Counted from the stretch's first letter, positions 10,985-21,547 are shown. The stretch is DNA of 51,834 nt from Sporosarcina aquimarina (GCF_019748715.1 NZ_JACLBZ010000028.1:1-51834), one strand, 5' to 3'. Numbers and translations are program-made. The notes: generated from the letters alone by a model not told the origin.

Positions 10985-12217
10985 ATGTCTCAGAAACCCA
11001 TGAAAAACCTGTTTACGTTTTCAACGAAGGGTAAGCGTATTGCAATTCTAGCGATTGCAATGGCTTTATTCATAACAACAACGTCACTCGTATTGATTGA
11101 CGGCAAAAAGAAGACAGTCTCTTTGGCGCTTAACGGTAAGCAAACTGAATTGCGTACTGCTGCTGCCACTGTAGAAGAACTTCTAGCCGCTAACGACATA
11201 CAAGTGAAGACACATGACCATCTTGAACCTTCGATGGATACACCAATTGAGCATGGCTTGGCCATCCAATGGAAACAGGCGAAAAAAGTTACTATAGATG
11301 TCGATGGCAAGACGCAAGAACTGTGGACGACGGAACAGACAGTACAGGATGTACTAAAGAAGGCAAATGTTGATGTTACCACACATGATGAAGTAGAACC
11401 TGCTCTGGCAGCGAATATTTCAGATAATCAGCCGATCACCGTCGAAAAGGCATTCCAAGTCATTGTAAAAGACGGTGGAAAAGAGAGTACACACTGGTCA
11501 ACTTCGACTACGGTCGCTGACTTTTTAAGGGATCAAAATATCCGGCTCACTGAATTGGATAAAGTAGAAGGAGATTCGAAAGCAAAGTTAACAGCGTCTA
11601 ATGCTACAGTAAACATTGCACGAGTAGAAAAGGTCACCGATGTAGTGGAAGAATCAGAGAACTTCAAAGTGCAAACGAAAACTGATCCTAAATTGCTGAA
11701 AGGCCGCGAAAAAGTGGTTCAAGAAGGCAAAAAAGGGAAAGTTCAGCGGAGGTTTGAAGTCACAAAGAAAAATGGAAAAGTAGTATCTCGTGAATTAGTT
11801 AGCGAGAAAGTGATTGAGAAGCCTACACATAAAGTGGTACGTGTCGGTTCAAAAGTTATGGTCGCTAGTGCTAATTCTCAGAGCGATGGCAATGTAGGTG
11901 TTTCACGTAGTGACGCACCGAGCGGAGGACGTGAGTTCTATGCTAATGCGAGTGCATATACTGCTTATTGCAACGGGTGTTCAGGAACCACGGCGACAGG
12001 TATCGACTTGCGCGCAAACCCAAATTTAAAAGTGATTGCGGTCGATCCGAGTGTCATTCCGTTAGGATCTAAAGTGTGGGTTGAAGGCTATGGTTACGCA
12101 GTTGCAGGAGATACAGGAGGCGCTATTAAAGGCAATCGTATCGATTTGCACATGCCGACCAAAGCTCAAGCTTATCAATTTGGACGCCGCCAAGTTAAGA
12201 TCAAAGTAATTAACTGA
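10985..12217 (+). CDS. yabE: YabE-like cell-wall protein (DUF348 repeats, G5 and 3D domains)
   Basis: A 410-residue exported protein related to YabE and to resuscitation-promoting factors. A signal or anchor segment (AILAIAMALFITTTSLVLI) lies near residues 20-38. It is followed by three DUF348 repeats (about 45-210), a G5 domain (about 220-300, ending with KVVRVGSKVMV), a short linker, and a C-terminal 3D domain with SAYTAYCNGCSG, VIPLGSKVWVEGYG and GNRIDLHM, which carries the three conserved aspartates of this MltA-like fold. It probably cleaves peptidoglycan. It has its own promoter and terminator. Confidence 0.93.
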   Translation: MSQKPMKNLFTFSTKGKRIAILAIAMALFITTTSLVLIDGKKKTVSLALNGKQTELRTAAATVEELLAANDIQVKTHDHLEPSMDTPIEHGLAIQWKQAKKVTIDVDGKTQELWTTEQTVQDVLKKANVDVTTHDEVEPALAANISDNQPITVEKAFQVIVKDGGKESTHWSTSTTVADFLRDQNIRLTELDKVEGDSKAKLTASNATVNIARVEKVTDVVEESENFKVQTKTDPKLLKGREKVVQEGKKGKVQRRFEVTKKNGKVVSRELVSEKVIEKPTHKVVRVGSKVMVASANSQSDGNVGVSRSDAPSGGREFYANASAYTAYCNGCSGTTATGIDLRANPNLKVIAVDPSVIPLGSKVWVEGYGYAVAGDTGGAIKGNRIDLHMPTKAQAYQFGRRQVKIKVIN

Positions 12218-12225
12218 CTATACAA

Positions 12226-12266
12226 CGCCGGTAAAGGAGAGTAACTCTTTCCTTTGCCGGTTTTTT
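12226..12266 (+). terminator. Terminator after yabE
   Basis: GCCGGTAAAGG pairs with CCTTTGCCGG (inner bases nearly continuous) and is followed by TTTTTT at 12261-12266. Confidence 0.87.
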
Positions 12267-12293
12267 CGTCTTTAGACAACGTGGCCAGTATGG

Positions 12294-12322
12294 TTGTGCA
12301 GCATGCGAAAAAACAGTAAAAT
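12294..12322 (+). promoter_or_regulatory. Candidate promoter of rnmV-ksgA
   Basis: TTGTGC (12294-12299), 17 bases, TAAAAT (12317-12322). The -10 has one mismatch to consensus, the -35 three. Confidence 0.5.
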
Positions 12323-12356
12323 AGAAAGAATGATATGGTAAGAAAAGAGGAATCCT

Positions 12357-13806
<1,450 letters not shown>

Positions 13807-13829
13807 CAAAAGTCAATCAAATTTTATTG

Positions 13830-13851
13830 TGAAAAATGAGGGAATTTTTCA
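13830..13851. repeat. Inverted repeat between ksgA and the veg promoters
   Basis: TGAAAAAT and ATTTTTCA are perfect 8-base arms around a 6-base loop (GAGGGA). There is no T-run after the stem beyond the arm itself. It could be a weak terminator for ksgA or an operator just before the first veg promoter. Confidence 0.6.
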
Positions 13852-13859
13852 TAAAACAT

Positions 13860-13889
13860 TTGACAAAGACATAGGATCACTGTTAAAAT
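13860..13889 (+). promoter_or_regulatory. Upstream veg promoter (P1)
   Basis: TTGACA (13860-13865), 18 bases, TAAAAT (13884-13889). The -35 is perfect and the -10 has one mismatch. Confidence 0.65.
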
Positions 13890-13900
13890 AAAAAATTTGG

Positions 13901-13929
13901 TTGACAGATCTTCCGAAAAATGTTATGCT
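13901..13929 (+). promoter_or_regulatory. Main veg promoter (P2), extended -10
   Basis: TTGACA (13901-13906), 17 bases, TATGCT (13924-13929), with TGT directly before the -10. The veg promoter of B. subtilis is known as one of its strongest. Confidence 0.85.
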
Positions 13930-13953
13930 AGTATTTAGTGAGGTGTAAGCAAC

Positions 13954-14220
13954 ATGCCAAAAACATTAGCAGACATTAAAAAGTCACTGGATGCTCATTT
14001 AGGGAAACGTCTCCACCTAAAGGCTAATGGCGGTCGAAAAAAGACGATCGAACATGCCGGAGTTTTGCGCGACACGTATCGTGCAGTTTTCGTAGTAGAG
14101 TTAGACCAGGATGACAATGCGTTTGAAAGAGTTTCTTACAGCTATGCAGATATTTTGACCGAAGCGGTTGAAATAACAATTCTTGATGGTGCGGATCAAA
14201 CTGCCTTTATCATCAAATAA
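13954..14220 (+). CDS. veg: Veg protein
   Basis: An 88-residue small basic protein of the Veg family. In B. subtilis Veg is abundant, and it stimulates biofilm matrix genes by opposing SinR; the biochemical mechanism is unclear. The N-terminus ([19 protein letters not shown]) and the core [13 protein letters not shown] are family hallmarks. The ATG follows GTGAGGTG. Two tandem sigma-A promoters upstream and a terminator downstream make it a strongly expressed single-gene unit. Confidence 0.96.
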   Translation: MPKTLADIKKSLDAHLGKRLHLKANGGRKKTIEHAGVLRDTYRAVFVVELDQDDNAFERVSYSYADILTEAVEITILDGADQTAFIIK

Positions 14221-14256
14221 TTACAAGATGCAATTTTTTTAATTTAATTCCTAGCA

Positions 14257-14290
14257 AACCTGTACAAGTAGTTCATGTACAGGTTTTTTT
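14257..14290 (+). terminator. Terminator after veg
   Basis: AACCTGTACA (14257-14266) and TGTACAGGTT (14276-14285) are perfect 10-base arms, and the T-run continues to 14290. Confidence 0.92.
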
Positions 14291-14419
14291 ATTATTTTAA
14301 ACAGTTTTCTAAAAGTAAGAGGTCAATGATGCACATTCATTACGTGGGTTGTTGCGCCTTAATCTCCTGGGATAAAGAGTATTTATAAAATAAACACTTG
14401 TATTTTTTTTATTTCGGCA

Positions 14420-14426
14420 CATCCTA
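14420..14426 (+). promoter_or_regulatory. Possible sigma-G -10 element before sspF
   Basis: CATCCTA differs at one base from the sigma-G -10 CATACTA. No good -35 (TGAATA-like) is seen at the usual 17-18 bases; a TGTATT lies only 15 bases upstream. Small acid-soluble protein genes are sigma-G dependent, so the site is plausible but weak. Confidence 0.35.
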
Positions 14427-14456
14427 TAGTAGTCAGCCGAAAAGGAGGAAAACCGA

Positions 14457-14630
14457 ATGGCGAGAAAAGGCGTCATGTCAGATCAGTTGAAAGAAGAAAT
14501 CGCAAAAGACCTTGGCTTTTATGATGTTGTACAGCGAGAAGGTTGGGGCGGAATTCGATCACGTGATGCGGGCAATATGGTGAAACGTGCGATTGAAATG
14601 GCAAGCAGGCAAGCGGAGGAGAAAAAATAA
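14457..14630 (+). CDS. sspF: Small acid-soluble spore protein, alpha/beta type (SspF)
   Basis: A 57-residue protein. It contains the alpha/beta SASP core: [15 protein letters not shown] and [19 protein letters not shown]. This family coats spore DNA and protects it. The gene sits between veg and ispE, exactly where B. subtilis has sspF. The ATG is preceded by AAAGGAGG at 14441-14448 and a strong terminator follows, so it is a single-gene unit, as expected for a gene made only in the forespore. Confidence 0.95.
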   Translation: MARKGVMSDQLKEEIAKDLGFYDVVQREGWGGIRSRDAGNMVKRAIEMASRQAEEKK

Positions 14631-14671
14631 TCCATCCTATGTCCCGGAGAATCCAAAACAGGCTGACAAAA

Positions 14672-14708
14672 GGAACTGCAAAAGCGAAAACGCTTGCAGT
14701 TCTTTTTT
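14672..14708 (+). terminator. Terminator after sspF
   Basis: GAACTGCAAAAGCG pairs with CGCTTGCAGTTC around a short A-rich loop (one extra A in the left arm), followed by TTTTTT. Confidence 0.88.
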
Positions 14709-14786
14709 CGTTTATTCTTCCTATGTTCTATCTATTGTGTGGTAATATAATGAGCAAGAACATGCTGTGGGGAGGGAGCTTTTATC

Positions 14787-15653
14787 ATGATTTACGAAAA
14801 GGCACCTGCGAAAATCAACTTAACTTTAGATGTGCTGCATAAACGGCCAGACGGATTCCATGAGGTAGAAATGATCATGACAACCGTTGACTTGGCTGAT
14901 CGTATATGGCTTCGACTTACATCAGAGCGCTCCATTACGATTAAAGCGTCTCACCGCTTTGTCCCAAATGATCGCAAAAACTTAGCTTATCAAGCTGCTG
15001 ACTTATTGCGAAAACGATATCGGGTAAATGAAGGCGTTGAAATAACGTTAGATAAGAATATTCCAATTGCTGCAGGGCTTGCAGGCGGAAGTTCGGATGC
15101 TGCAGCTACTTTGCGAGGGTTGAATCGTTTGTGGAAATTGGGCCTCTCGTTGGATGAGTTGGCAGTGCTTGGAGCAGAGATTGGTTCGGATGTTTCCTTT
15201 TGTGTCTATGGAGGGACAGCGATTGCAAATGGGCGAGGAGAGAAAATTACTCATTTATCGCCTCCGCCGAATTGCTGGGTAATCTTAGCGAAGCCGTCTA
15301 TCGGCGTGTCGACTGGAAACATTTATGGTCAGCTAGATTTATCGACTGTATCACACCCGAAAACTGCGCAAATGATAGAAGCCTTAAAAGAAGGTGACTA
15401 TAATAAAATGTGTTCTTCATTAGGAAACGTGCTAGAACCTGTCACGATGGGATTACATGATGAAGTGGTGGTGCTTAAGGAGCAAATGGAACGCTTCGGA
15501 GCAGATGCCGTATTGATGAGTGGCAGTGGTCCGACTGTTTTTGGCTTAGTAAGACAGGAATCACGCGTGCCTAAGATTGTGAATGCATTGAAAGGTTTTT
15601 GTCAAGATGTACATGCAGTACGGATGCTAGGAGAACGTGTCTTAGTTGATTAA
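14787..15653 (+). CDS. ispE: 4-diphosphocytidyl-2-C-methyl-D-erythritol kinase
   Basis: The ATP-dependent kinase of the MEP pathway to isopentenyl diphosphate. The 288-residue GHMP-kinase fold protein starts [17 protein letters not shown], whose Lys and Asn contact substrate. The ATP loop [17 protein letters not shown] is near residue 92, and the C-terminal [11 protein letters not shown] is intact. The ATG follows GGGGAGGGAG. A TATAAT at 14746-14751 may be its -10, although no clear -35 goes with it. Conserved sspF-ispE-purR order. Confidence 0.96.
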   Translation: MIYEKAPAKINLTLDVLHKRPDGFHEVEMIMTTVDLADRIWLRLTSERSITIKASHRFVPNDRKNLAYQAADLLRKRYRVNEGVEITLDKNIPIAAGLAGGSSDAAATLRGLNRLWKLGLSLDELAVLGAEIGSDVSFCVYGGTAIANGRGEKITHLSPPPNCWVILAKPSIGVSTGNIYGQLDLSTVSHPKTAQMIEALKEGDYNKMCSSLGNVLEPVTMGLHDEVVVLKEQMERFGADAVLMSGSGPTVFGLVRQESRVPKIVNALKGFCQDVHAVRMLGERVLVD

Positions 15654-15696
15654 TACCGTATAATTATGATAATGTACTTATAATTCATTCGGATTT
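15652..15696. promoter_or_regulatory. Possible PurR operator (two PurBox-like sites) before purR
   Basis: AATACCGTATAAT (15652-15664) matches 11 of 13 positions of the PurBox AWWWCCGAACWWT. The minus strand at 15684-15696 matches about 10 of 13, with CCGAA intact. A TATAAT lies between them (15679-15684). The 19-base gap is 2-3 bases longer than the usual 16-17, so autoregulation is only suggested. Confidence 0.4.
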
Positions 15697-15709
15697 AGGA
15701 GTCGGTAGT

Positions 15710-16552
15710 ATGAAGTGGAAAAGAAGTGAAAGGCTGGTCGATATGACGCGCCATCTGCTGGAAAATCCGCACACACTCATTTCTTTGACGTTTTTCTCTA
15801 ACAGATATGCTGCAGCGAAATCTTCGATCAGTGAAGATCTAGGTATTCTGAAAGAAACTTTCGAAGAGAGTGGGACCGGGCGACTAGTGACCATTTCCGG
15901 TGCAGCAGGCGGTATTAAATATATTCCCTTAGCTAGTGAAGAAGAAGGGAAAGACGTGATACATTCCTTAATGGATGAGCTGAGAAAATCAGATCGTCTT
16001 CTTCCTGGCGGTTATTTGTATATGACAGACCTATTGGGTAACCCTAAATTTCTTGATCGTATTGGCAAAGTGATCGCCACTGCATTTTTCGATGCGGAAA
16101 TTGATGCGATCATGACAGTTGCCACGAAGGGAATTCCAATTGCACACGCCATTGCGCGCCATCTGAATGTCCCTGTAATCGTTGTTCGTCGTGATAGCAA
16201 AGTAACAGAAGGATCCACGGTGAGCATTAATTATGTTTCGGGTTCTGCTCGAAGGATCCAAACGATGGTTCTGTCGAAAAGGAGTATGCAAAGCGGTCAA
16301 AAAGTTTTGCTGACGGATGATTTCATGAAAGTCGGCGGTACGATACAAGGTATGAAAAGCCTTTTGGAAGAGTTTAATTGTGAACTGGGTGGCGTAGCGG
16401 TATTAGTCGAAGCTGAACATCTGGAAGAAGTTTTGGTGGATGACTATCTATCGCTGATCAAACTTCATGCAGTAGATGAGAAACACAGAAAGATTGAATT
16501 AGAAGAAGGAAATTACTTTACGAGAGGTGGAAACCAAACATGGAATATGTAA
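15710..16552 (+). CDS. purR: Purine operon repressor PurR
   Basis: The Bacillales-type PurR, not the LacI type. In B. subtilis it represses purine genes and is released by PRPP (with (p)ppGpp as co-repressor). The 280-residue product has an N-terminal winged helix (about 1-75, with [16 protein letters not shown] and [11 protein letters not shown]) and a phosphoribosyltransferase-like effector domain with the PRPP loop [17 protein letters not shown]. It overlaps ridA by 13 bases. Possible PurBoxes precede it. Confidence 0.95.
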   Translation: MKWKRSERLVDMTRHLLENPHTLISLTFFSNRYAAAKSSISEDLGILKETFEESGTGRLVTISGAAGGIKYIPLASEEEGKDVIHSLMDELRKSDRLLPGGYLYMTDLLGNPKFLDRIGKVIATAFFDAEIDAIMTVATKGIPIAHAIARHLNVPVIVVRRDSKVTEGSTVSINYVSGSARRIQTMVLSKRSMQSGQKVLLTDDFMKVGGTIQGMKSLLEEFNCELGGVAVLVEAEHLEEVLVDDYLSLIKLHAVDEKHRKIELEEGNYFTRGGNQTWNM

Positions 16553-16917
16553 AAACCGAACAAGCACCGCAGGCGATCGGCCCTTACTCACAAGCAGTAA
16601 AGGTGAATGGTGTCGTCTATACGTCTGGAGCAATCCCTTTGACAGCGGCAGGCGAACTTGTAGAAGGCGGAATTGTTGAGCAAACGAATCAAGTACTGGT
16701 CAATCTTCGTAAAATATTAGAAGAAGCAGGTACAAGTATGGAACAAGTTATCAAGACGACGGTGTTCATTCAAGACATGAACGAATTCGCCGCGTTGAAC
16801 GAAGTTTACGCAGAACACTTTGGTGACCATAAACCCGCGCGTTCTACAGTAGAAGTAGCGCGTCTGCCAAAAGACGTACGAGTCGAAATTGAAGCAGTAG
16901 CAATTTGCAAATCATAA
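16540..16917 (+). CDS. ridA: RidA family enamine/imine deaminase (YabJ)
   Basis: A 125-residue trimeric YjgF/YER057c/UK114-family protein that hydrolyses reactive enamine intermediates; B. subtilis YabJ was also reported to be needed for full PurR repression. The core has [20 protein letters not shown], and the active-site Arg in [14 protein letters not shown]. The start lies inside the end of purR, which couples the two. A hairpin follows before spoVG. Confidence 0.95.
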   Translation: MEYVKTEQAPQAIGPYSQAVKVNGVVYTSGAIPLTAAGELVEGGIVEQTNQVLVNLRKILEEAGTSMEQVIKTTVFIQDMNEFAALNEVYAEHFGDHKPARSTVEVARLPKDVRVEIEAVAICKS

Positions 16918-16930
16918 TTTATGTAGGCAG

Positions 16931-16979
16931 GCGGTTCCATGTAATGTCTCTTAAAGGACAATGGACCGCTTATTTTAAT
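16931..16979 (+). terminator. Probable terminator after ridA
   Basis: GCGGTTCCATGT (16931-16942) pairs with ACAATGGACCGC with small irregularities, followed by TTATTTT. Confidence 0.65.
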
Positions 16980-17034
16980 CTTAGCGGGCTAGAATATCAG
17001 CATGGACCCTGAACGTGAACAGCTAATTTACCTT

Positions 17035-17104
17035 ATTGTATAGATATTAAAAAAATTCATAAAAATTCTATTTTAATCTGTAGAGAAAACGAGTATTATA
17101 GAAT
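17035..17104 (+). promoter_or_regulatory. AT-rich spoVG upstream region with a possible sigma-H promoter
   Basis: A strongly AT-rich tract (17035-17078) is followed by AGAGAAAAC and then GAAT at 17101-17104, loosely resembling the sigma-H pattern AGGAWWW/GAAT but with poor -35 and spacing. In B. subtilis spoVG has an AT-rich box bound by AbrB next to a sigma-H promoter, and AbrB is encoded in this window. Confidence 0.35.
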
Positions 17105-17195
17105 CAACACAAATATTCTGGGTAAAAAGAGGAATTTTACCAGATGACCTAGAATAAGTACATTGTGAAGAATAGACAACAAGGGAGTGGGGAAA

Positions 17196-17483
17196 ATGGA
17201 GATCACAGATGTAAGATTACGCAAGGTAGACACCGAAGGCAGAATGAGAGCAATTGCTTCCATAACGCTGAACGATCAGTTTGTCATCCATGATATCCGG
17301 GTCATAGAGGGGAATGACGGATTATTCGTAGCAATGCCAAGTAAACGTACGCCGGATGGAGAATTTCGTGATGTCGCGCACCCGATTAACTCGGACGCAA
17401 GAACAAAAGTACAAGAAGCGATTCTAGCGGCATATCATCAAGTAGGAGAACAACAGGGGGTACTTGAAGAAGCTGCACTATAA
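17196..17483 (+). CDS. spoVG: SpoVG RNA-binding regulator
   Basis: A 95-residue homolog of SpoVG, a small nucleic-acid-binding protein that affects septum formation in sporulation in Bacillus and virulence or capsule genes in staphylococci. It starts [17 protein letters not shown] and contains [20 protein letters not shown], the most conserved part. I choose the ATG at 17196; AAGGGAG at 17181-17187 is its ribosome site and covers the earlier GTG at 17187. It has its own upstream region and a terminator, unlinked from ridA. Confidence 0.96.
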   Translation: MEITDVRLRKVDTEGRMRAIASITLNDQFVIHDIRVIEGNDGLFVAMPSKRTPDGEFRDVAHPINSDARTKVQEAILAAYHQVGEQQGVLEEAAL

Positions 17484-17524
17484 ATTTGCCAGTTATAAGA
17501 AAGCGTTTTCATATCTATTTTAAG

Positions 17525-17560
17525 CAAAAGGCCATCTATTTGAGTAGATGGCCTTTTGGT
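17525..17560 (+). terminator. Terminator after spoVG
   Basis: AAAAGGCCATCTA (17526-17538) pairs with TAGATGGCCTTTT (17545-17557). Both arms carry A- or T-runs. Confidence 0.9.
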
Positions 17561-17578
17561 TTCAATAAGAAAAGACGA

Positions 17579-17677
17579 GGGTATACCCAAATCACTCCTG
17601 TTAGTAAAAAGATGGTCGATAAAGTACGTTTACTATTATAACAATCTTAAATATTCATAGTGGTTTTCTATGAATAT
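17579..17677. repeat. Two palindromes in the spoVG-glmU gap
   Basis: GGGTATACCC (17579-17588) is a perfect 10-base palindrome. ATATTCATAG (17651-17660) and CTATGAATAT (17668-17677) are perfect 10-base arms around a 7-base loop with no T-run after them. The 314-base gap (17484-17797) otherwise holds only the spoVG terminator and the glmU promoter. Confidence 0.75.
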
Positions 17678-17738
17678 AAAATTTGCCAAAAGATTATTAA
17701 TGATAAAAGAAAGTAATGTAATTGTCAAGGGGATATGC

Positions 17739-17767
17739 TTGAAAAAAGCGATCATTTCCGATATAGT
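17739..17767 (+). promoter_or_regulatory. Sigma-A promoter of glmU
   Basis: TTGAAA (17739-17744), 17 bases, TATAGT (17762-17767). Start expected near 17774, about 24 bases before the glmU ATG. Confidence 0.7.
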
Positions 17768-17797
17768 CAATAATGAATTAAGGATGGGGGCTGGCAG

Positions 17798-19156
17798 ATG
17801 ACAAAGACATATGCTATCGTCCTGGCTGCAGGACAAGGGACTCGAATGAAGTCCGATTTATATAAAGTGCTTCACCCAGTCTGCGGTAAACCAATGGTAG
17901 AGCATGTGATTGACCATATTCGAGATCTAGATTCAGACCGGATCGTCACCATTGTTGGTCATGGCGCGGAAACGGTAGAACAAGCATTAGGAAACAAAAG
18001 TGAATATGCGTTACAGGCAGAGCAACTTGGTACCGCACATGCTGTGCAACAAGCCGGATCGGTTCTTGGCGATCTTGACGGCACCACTCTTGTCGTTTGC
18101 GGAGACACACCGTTAATCGGCAGCGAGACAATGAAAGCGTTACTTGCCCATCATCATCAAACAGAAGCAAAAGCTACAATACTTACTGCAATCGCAGATG
18201 ACCCGACCGGCTATGGACGAATCATCCGCGCAGAGAACGGCGACGTATTGCGAAACGTCGAACATAAGGATACCGATGATGAAGAGCGTAACGTGAAGGA
18301 AATTAATACAGGAACTTATTGTTTTGATAATCGGGCATTGTTTGAAACACTAAAAAAAGTAAATAACGACAATGCACAGGGTGAGTATTATCTTCCTGAC
18401 GTATTAGGTATTTTGAAATCAGAAGGACAGCGCATTTCGGCTTACACGACGCCAAATTTCCATGAAACATTGGGCGTCAACGATCGTGTTGCATTAGCGC
18501 AAGCCGAAAAAGAAATGCGTCGCCTCATTGCAGAGAAACATATGCGCAACGGTGTAACGATCATCAATCCGGAGCAGACTGTGATCAGTGCTGACGCAGA
18601 AATTGGCCGAGACACTGTCATCCAGCCAGGTGTAGTGATCGAAGGGTCAACAAAAATTGGTTCAAACTGTGTGATCGGCCCTAATAGTCATTTACAAAAT
18701 AGTACAGTAGGCGATCAAACAACAATTCATTCATCTGTCGTTCGTGATAGCCAAGTGGGCTCGCAGACAGCAGTTGGTCCGTTTGCACATTTACGTCCGG
18801 AAACTCAATTGGGCAACCATGTGAAGATCGGCAACTTTGTAGAAGTGAAGAAATCCCAGCTTGGCGACGACAGTAAGGTATCCCATCTCAGCTATATTGG
18901 GGACGCCGAAATTGGCAAGAATGTAAATGTGGGTTGTGGCACGATTACCGTTAATTATGACGGTAAAAATAAGCATAAGACAGAGATACAGGATGACGCT
19001 TTTATTGGTTGTAACGCTAATTTAGTAGCTCCTGTCACTGTAGGAAAAAATGCTATTGTAGCTGCTGGATCCACTATTACAAAAAGTGTTCCAGAAAATT
19101 CACTTGCAATTGCGCGTGTTCGCCAAGAAAATAAAGAAGGATATGTAAAAAACTAA
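17798..19156 (+). CDS. glmU: Bifunctional UDP-GlcNAc synthesis enzyme GlmU
   Basis: Acetylates glucosamine-1-phosphate and then couples it to UTP, giving UDP-GlcNAc for peptidoglycan and teichoic acid. The 452-residue product has the pyrophosphorylase domain first ([11 protein letters not shown], residues 9-19) and then a left-handed beta-helix acetyltransferase domain from about residue 250, with hexapeptide repeats and the acetyl-CoA-site segment [11 protein letters not shown]. Conserved partner of prs, 27 bases upstream of it. Confidence 0.97.
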   Translation: MTKTYAIVLAAGQGTRMKSDLYKVLHPVCGKPMVEHVIDHIRDLDSDRIVTIVGHGAETVEQALGNKSEYALQAEQLGTAHAVQQAGSVLGDLDGTTLVVCGDTPLIGSETMKALLAHHHQTEAKATILTAIADDPTGYGRIIRAENGDVLRNVEHKDTDDEERNVKEINTGTYCFDNRALFETLKKVNNDNAQGEYYLPDVLGILKSEGQRISAYTTPNFHETLGVNDRVALAQAEKEMRRLIAEKHMRNGVTIINPEQTVISADAEIGRDTVIQPGVVIEGSTKIGSNCVIGPNSHLQNSTVGDQTTIHSSVVRDSQVGSQTAVGPFAHLRPETQLGNHVKIGNFVEVKKSQLGDDSKVSHLSYIGDAEIGKNVNVGCGTITVNYDGKNKHKTEIQDDAFIGCNANLVAPVTVGKNAIVAAGSTITKSVPENSLAIARVRQENKEGYVKN

Positions 19157-19183
19157 TCTTACCCAACTAACAGGAGGGCCATC

Positions 19184-20137
19184 ATGGCAAATCATTATCC
19201 GAACGACAAACTGAAAATCTTTTCGTTAACTGCGAATGAACCACTAGCACAAGAAGTAGCGGAGCAAGTCGGACTACCTCTAGGTAAATGCTCAGTCAAA
19301 CGTTTTAGTGATGGAGAAATCCAAATCAATATCGACGAAAGCATTCGAGGTTGTGAAGTGTTTGTCATCCAATCTACTTCCAACCCAGTCAACGATAACT
19401 TAATGGAACTTCTCATTATGTTAGATGCCTTGATGCGTGCTTCTGCGCGTACGATTAATGTAGTGATGCCTTATTATGGCTATGCACGGCAGGACCGTAA
19501 GGCTAGCTCACGTGAGCCAATCACAGCTAAGCTAGTAGCGAATTTATTGGAAAAAGCGGGTGCTGACCGTGTCATCGCTGTAGATTTGCATGCACCTCAG
19601 ATTCAAGGCTTCTTTGATATTCCGATTGACCACTTAATCGCTGAGCCAATCTTGACTGAATACTTCCAAAGCCAAGAATTAGACGACCTTGTCATCGTAT
19701 CACCTGACCATGGTGGTGTTACAAGAGCACGTAAAATGGCGGATCGAATGAAAGCACCAATCGCGATCATTGATAAACGTCGTCCGCGTCCGAATGTAGC
19801 GGAAGTGATGAATATTGTTGGGAATGTTGAGGGCAAAACAGCTATTCTTATTGACGATATCATCGATACGGCTGGAACAATTACGATTGCAGCGAGCGCC
19901 TTAATTGAAAGTGGAGCGAAAGAAGTGTATGCTTGTTGTTCACATCCAGTTTTATCCGGTCCTGCAATTGAACGGATAAACAACTCCAAGATTAAGGAAT
20001 TGGTTATTACAAATTCCATCGAATTGCCGGAGTCTAAGCAATCTCCAAAAATCAAACAGCTATCAATTGCACCACTATTGGCATCTGCAATTATTCGCGT
20101 GTTTGAGAAGAAGTCCGTAAGCACTTTGTTTGATTGA
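19184..20137 (+). CDS. prs: Ribose-phosphate pyrophosphokinase
   Basis: Makes PRPP from ribose-5-phosphate and ATP for purines, pyrimidines, histidine and tryptophan. The 317-residue class I enzyme has [15 protein letters not shown], the ATP segment [10 protein letters not shown], the catalytic [18 protein letters not shown] and the PRPP loop [12 protein letters not shown]. The ATG follows CAGGAGGG. PRPP is also the effector of PurR, encoded 3 kb upstream. Confidence 0.97.
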   Translation: MANHYPNDKLKIFSLTANEPLAQEVAEQVGLPLGKCSVKRFSDGEIQINIDESIRGCEVFVIQSTSNPVNDNLMELLIMLDALMRASARTINVVMPYYGYARQDRKASSREPITAKLVANLLEKAGADRVIAVDLHAPQIQGFFDIPIDHLIAEPILTEYFQSQELDDLVIVSPDHGGVTRARKMADRMKAPIAIIDKRRPRPNVAEVMNIVGNVEGKTAILIDDIIDTAGTITIAASALIESGAKEVYACCSHPVLSGPAIERINNSKIKELVITNSIELPESKQSPKIKQLSIAPLLASAIIRVFEKKSVSTLFD

Positions 20138-20218
20138 TGACAAGTTACCTGATGTCGTCTGATATTGAATGTTTCAAGAGGTAGAAAAAACTTTTTTAAA
20201 GGAAAGGTGACTATACAA

Positions 20219-20848
20219 ATGAACACAATGCAGTCGAACTTAAGAGAACCTGACAAAACGACACTAAGACAATTACGAAATGACGGGTGGATTCCTTCCG
20301 TAGTCTATGGTTACGAAACAGAAAGCACGCCAATCGCGGTAAAGGAGCGTGATTTGATTGATACGCTTCGCGAGACAGGGAAAAATGGTGTAATCAAGTT
20401 GAACGTAGACGGCAAAGATGTAAATGTCGTGTTAAATGATTATCAATCTGATGTGTTAAAAGGCAATATTACACACGCTGACTTTTTATCGATCAATATG
20501 ACAGAGGAACTTGAAGTTGAAGTTGTTATTAATCTGGTTGGCGAATCGCCCGGTGAAAAACAAGGCGGTACATTACAACAGCCGATCCGTGAAGTAACGA
20601 TCCGTGTTAAGCCTTCTGACATTCCAGAATCCATCGATGTTGACGTTTCAGAGCTGGAAATTGGGGATACGCTACTCGTTAGCGATGTCCGCGCGAAAGC
20701 AGCATATGAGATCTTGAATGAGGATGAAGATACACTTGTACTCGTATCAGCTCCTCGTACAGAAGCAGAAATGGAAGCACTGGACGAAGCAACTGATTCT
20801 GGTGAAGGTGCGGAACCCAAAGTAATTGGCGATGAAAAAGACGAATAA
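20219..20848 (+). CDS. ctc: Ribosomal protein L25/general stress protein Ctc
   Basis: A 209-residue long-form L25 (TL5/CTC type) that binds 5S rRNA; in B. subtilis it is sigma-B induced and needed for ribosome function under stress. An N-terminal L25 domain (about 1-92, with RQLRNDGWIPSVVYG) is followed by the beta-rich TL5 C-terminal domain (GGTLQQPIREVTIRVKPSDI) and an acidic tail. I start it at the ATG at 20219, 8 bases after GGAAAGGTGA. No sigma-B site is evident before it. Confidence 0.94.
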   Translation: MNTMQSNLREPDKTTLRQLRNDGWIPSVVYGYETESTPIAVKERDLIDTLRETGKNGVIKLNVDGKDVNVVLNDYQSDVLKGNITHADFLSINMTEELEVEVVINLVGESPGEKQGGTLQQPIREVTIRVKPSDIPESIDVDVSELEIGDTLLVSDVRAKAAYEILNEDEDTLVLVSAPRTEAEMEALDEATDSGEGAEPKVIGDEKDE

Positions 20849-20858
20849 ATAACGAAAT

Positions 20859-20891
20859 GGGCGCACGAGTTTGTACCGTGCGCTCCTTTTC
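20859..20891 (+). terminator. Probable terminator or attenuator between ctc and pth
   Basis: GGCGCACG (20860-20867) pairs with CGTGCGCT (20877-20884), followed by CCTTTTCT. The T-run is interrupted, so it may be leaky. Confidence 0.55.
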
Positions 20892-20930
20892 TATGCATAT
20901 AGAGAACGTTTAGAAAAGGAAGAGAAGCAA

Positions 20931-21494
20931 ATGAAATTAATAATCGGACTCGGAAATCCGGGAAAAACGTATGAAAAAACACGTCATAATATTGGATTCC
21001 AAGTAATTGATGAGTTGGCAAAGCGCTTGCAAGCACCTGCGTTTCAGAAAAAGTTCAATGGACAATACACAACTGTACATACCGTCCAAGGTAAAGTGAT
21101 CTTGCTGAAACCGATGACGTATATGAACTTGTCGGGCGAATGTGTACGCCCATTGGCTGACTTTTTCGAAGTAAATGACGAAGAGATAGTCGTCCTATAC
21201 GATGATTTGGATCTGCCGGTAGGAAAAATACGTCTTCGTCAAAAAGGAAGTGCTGGCGGTCATAACGGAATGAAATCATTGATTGCTCATTTAGGAACAA
21301 CTGAGTTTAATCGAATCCGTATCGGCGTCGACCGTCCTTCAGGCGGAATGAAGGTTTCCGATTATGTGTTGGCTCCTTTCAGTGCGGACGAGCAGCCTTT
21401 AATCGAAGAGGCAGTCCAAAAAAGTGCCGATGCTTGTGAGGAATGGCAAAAGACGCCATTTATTGAAGTGATGAATAAATTTAACGGTTCTTAA
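20931..21494 (+). CDS. pth: Peptidyl-tRNA hydrolase
   Basis: Frees tRNA from peptidyl-tRNA dropped by ribosomes; the B. subtilis gene is also called spoVC. The 187-residue product starts MKLIIGLGNPGKTYEKTRHN, with catalytic His19 and Asn9, and contains YDDLDLPVGKIRLRQKGSAG. The ATG at 20931 is preceded by AAAAGGAAG. Earlier in-frame starts would add about 20 residues not found in the family and overlap the preceding hairpin. Confidence 0.96.
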   Translation: MKLIIGLGNPGKTYEKTRHNIGFQVIDELAKRLQAPAFQKKFNGQYTTVHTVQGKVILLKPMTYMNLSGECVRPLADFFEVNDEEIVVLYDDLDLPVGKIRLRQKGSAGGHNGMKSLIAHLGTTEFNRIRIGVDRPSGGMKVSDYVLAPFSADEQPLIEEAVQKSADACEEWQKTPFIEVMNKFNGS

Positions 21495-21547
21495 GCATAA
21501 CGTTGCAATTCTTTGCCTATACTTTGAAAAAGGAAGGTGAAGAGTGC

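Noticed and set aside
14398..14430. Sigma-A promoter of sspF (TTGTAT and TATAGT)
   Set aside because: The spacing is 21 bases and the gene family is forespore-specific.
14639..14842. 67-codon open frame between sspF and ispE
   Set aside because: It runs through the sspF terminator and into ispE in another frame.
20138..20218. Sigma-B promoter of ctc
   Set aside because: A GTTTCA is present, but no GGGTAT-like -10 at 13-15 bases.
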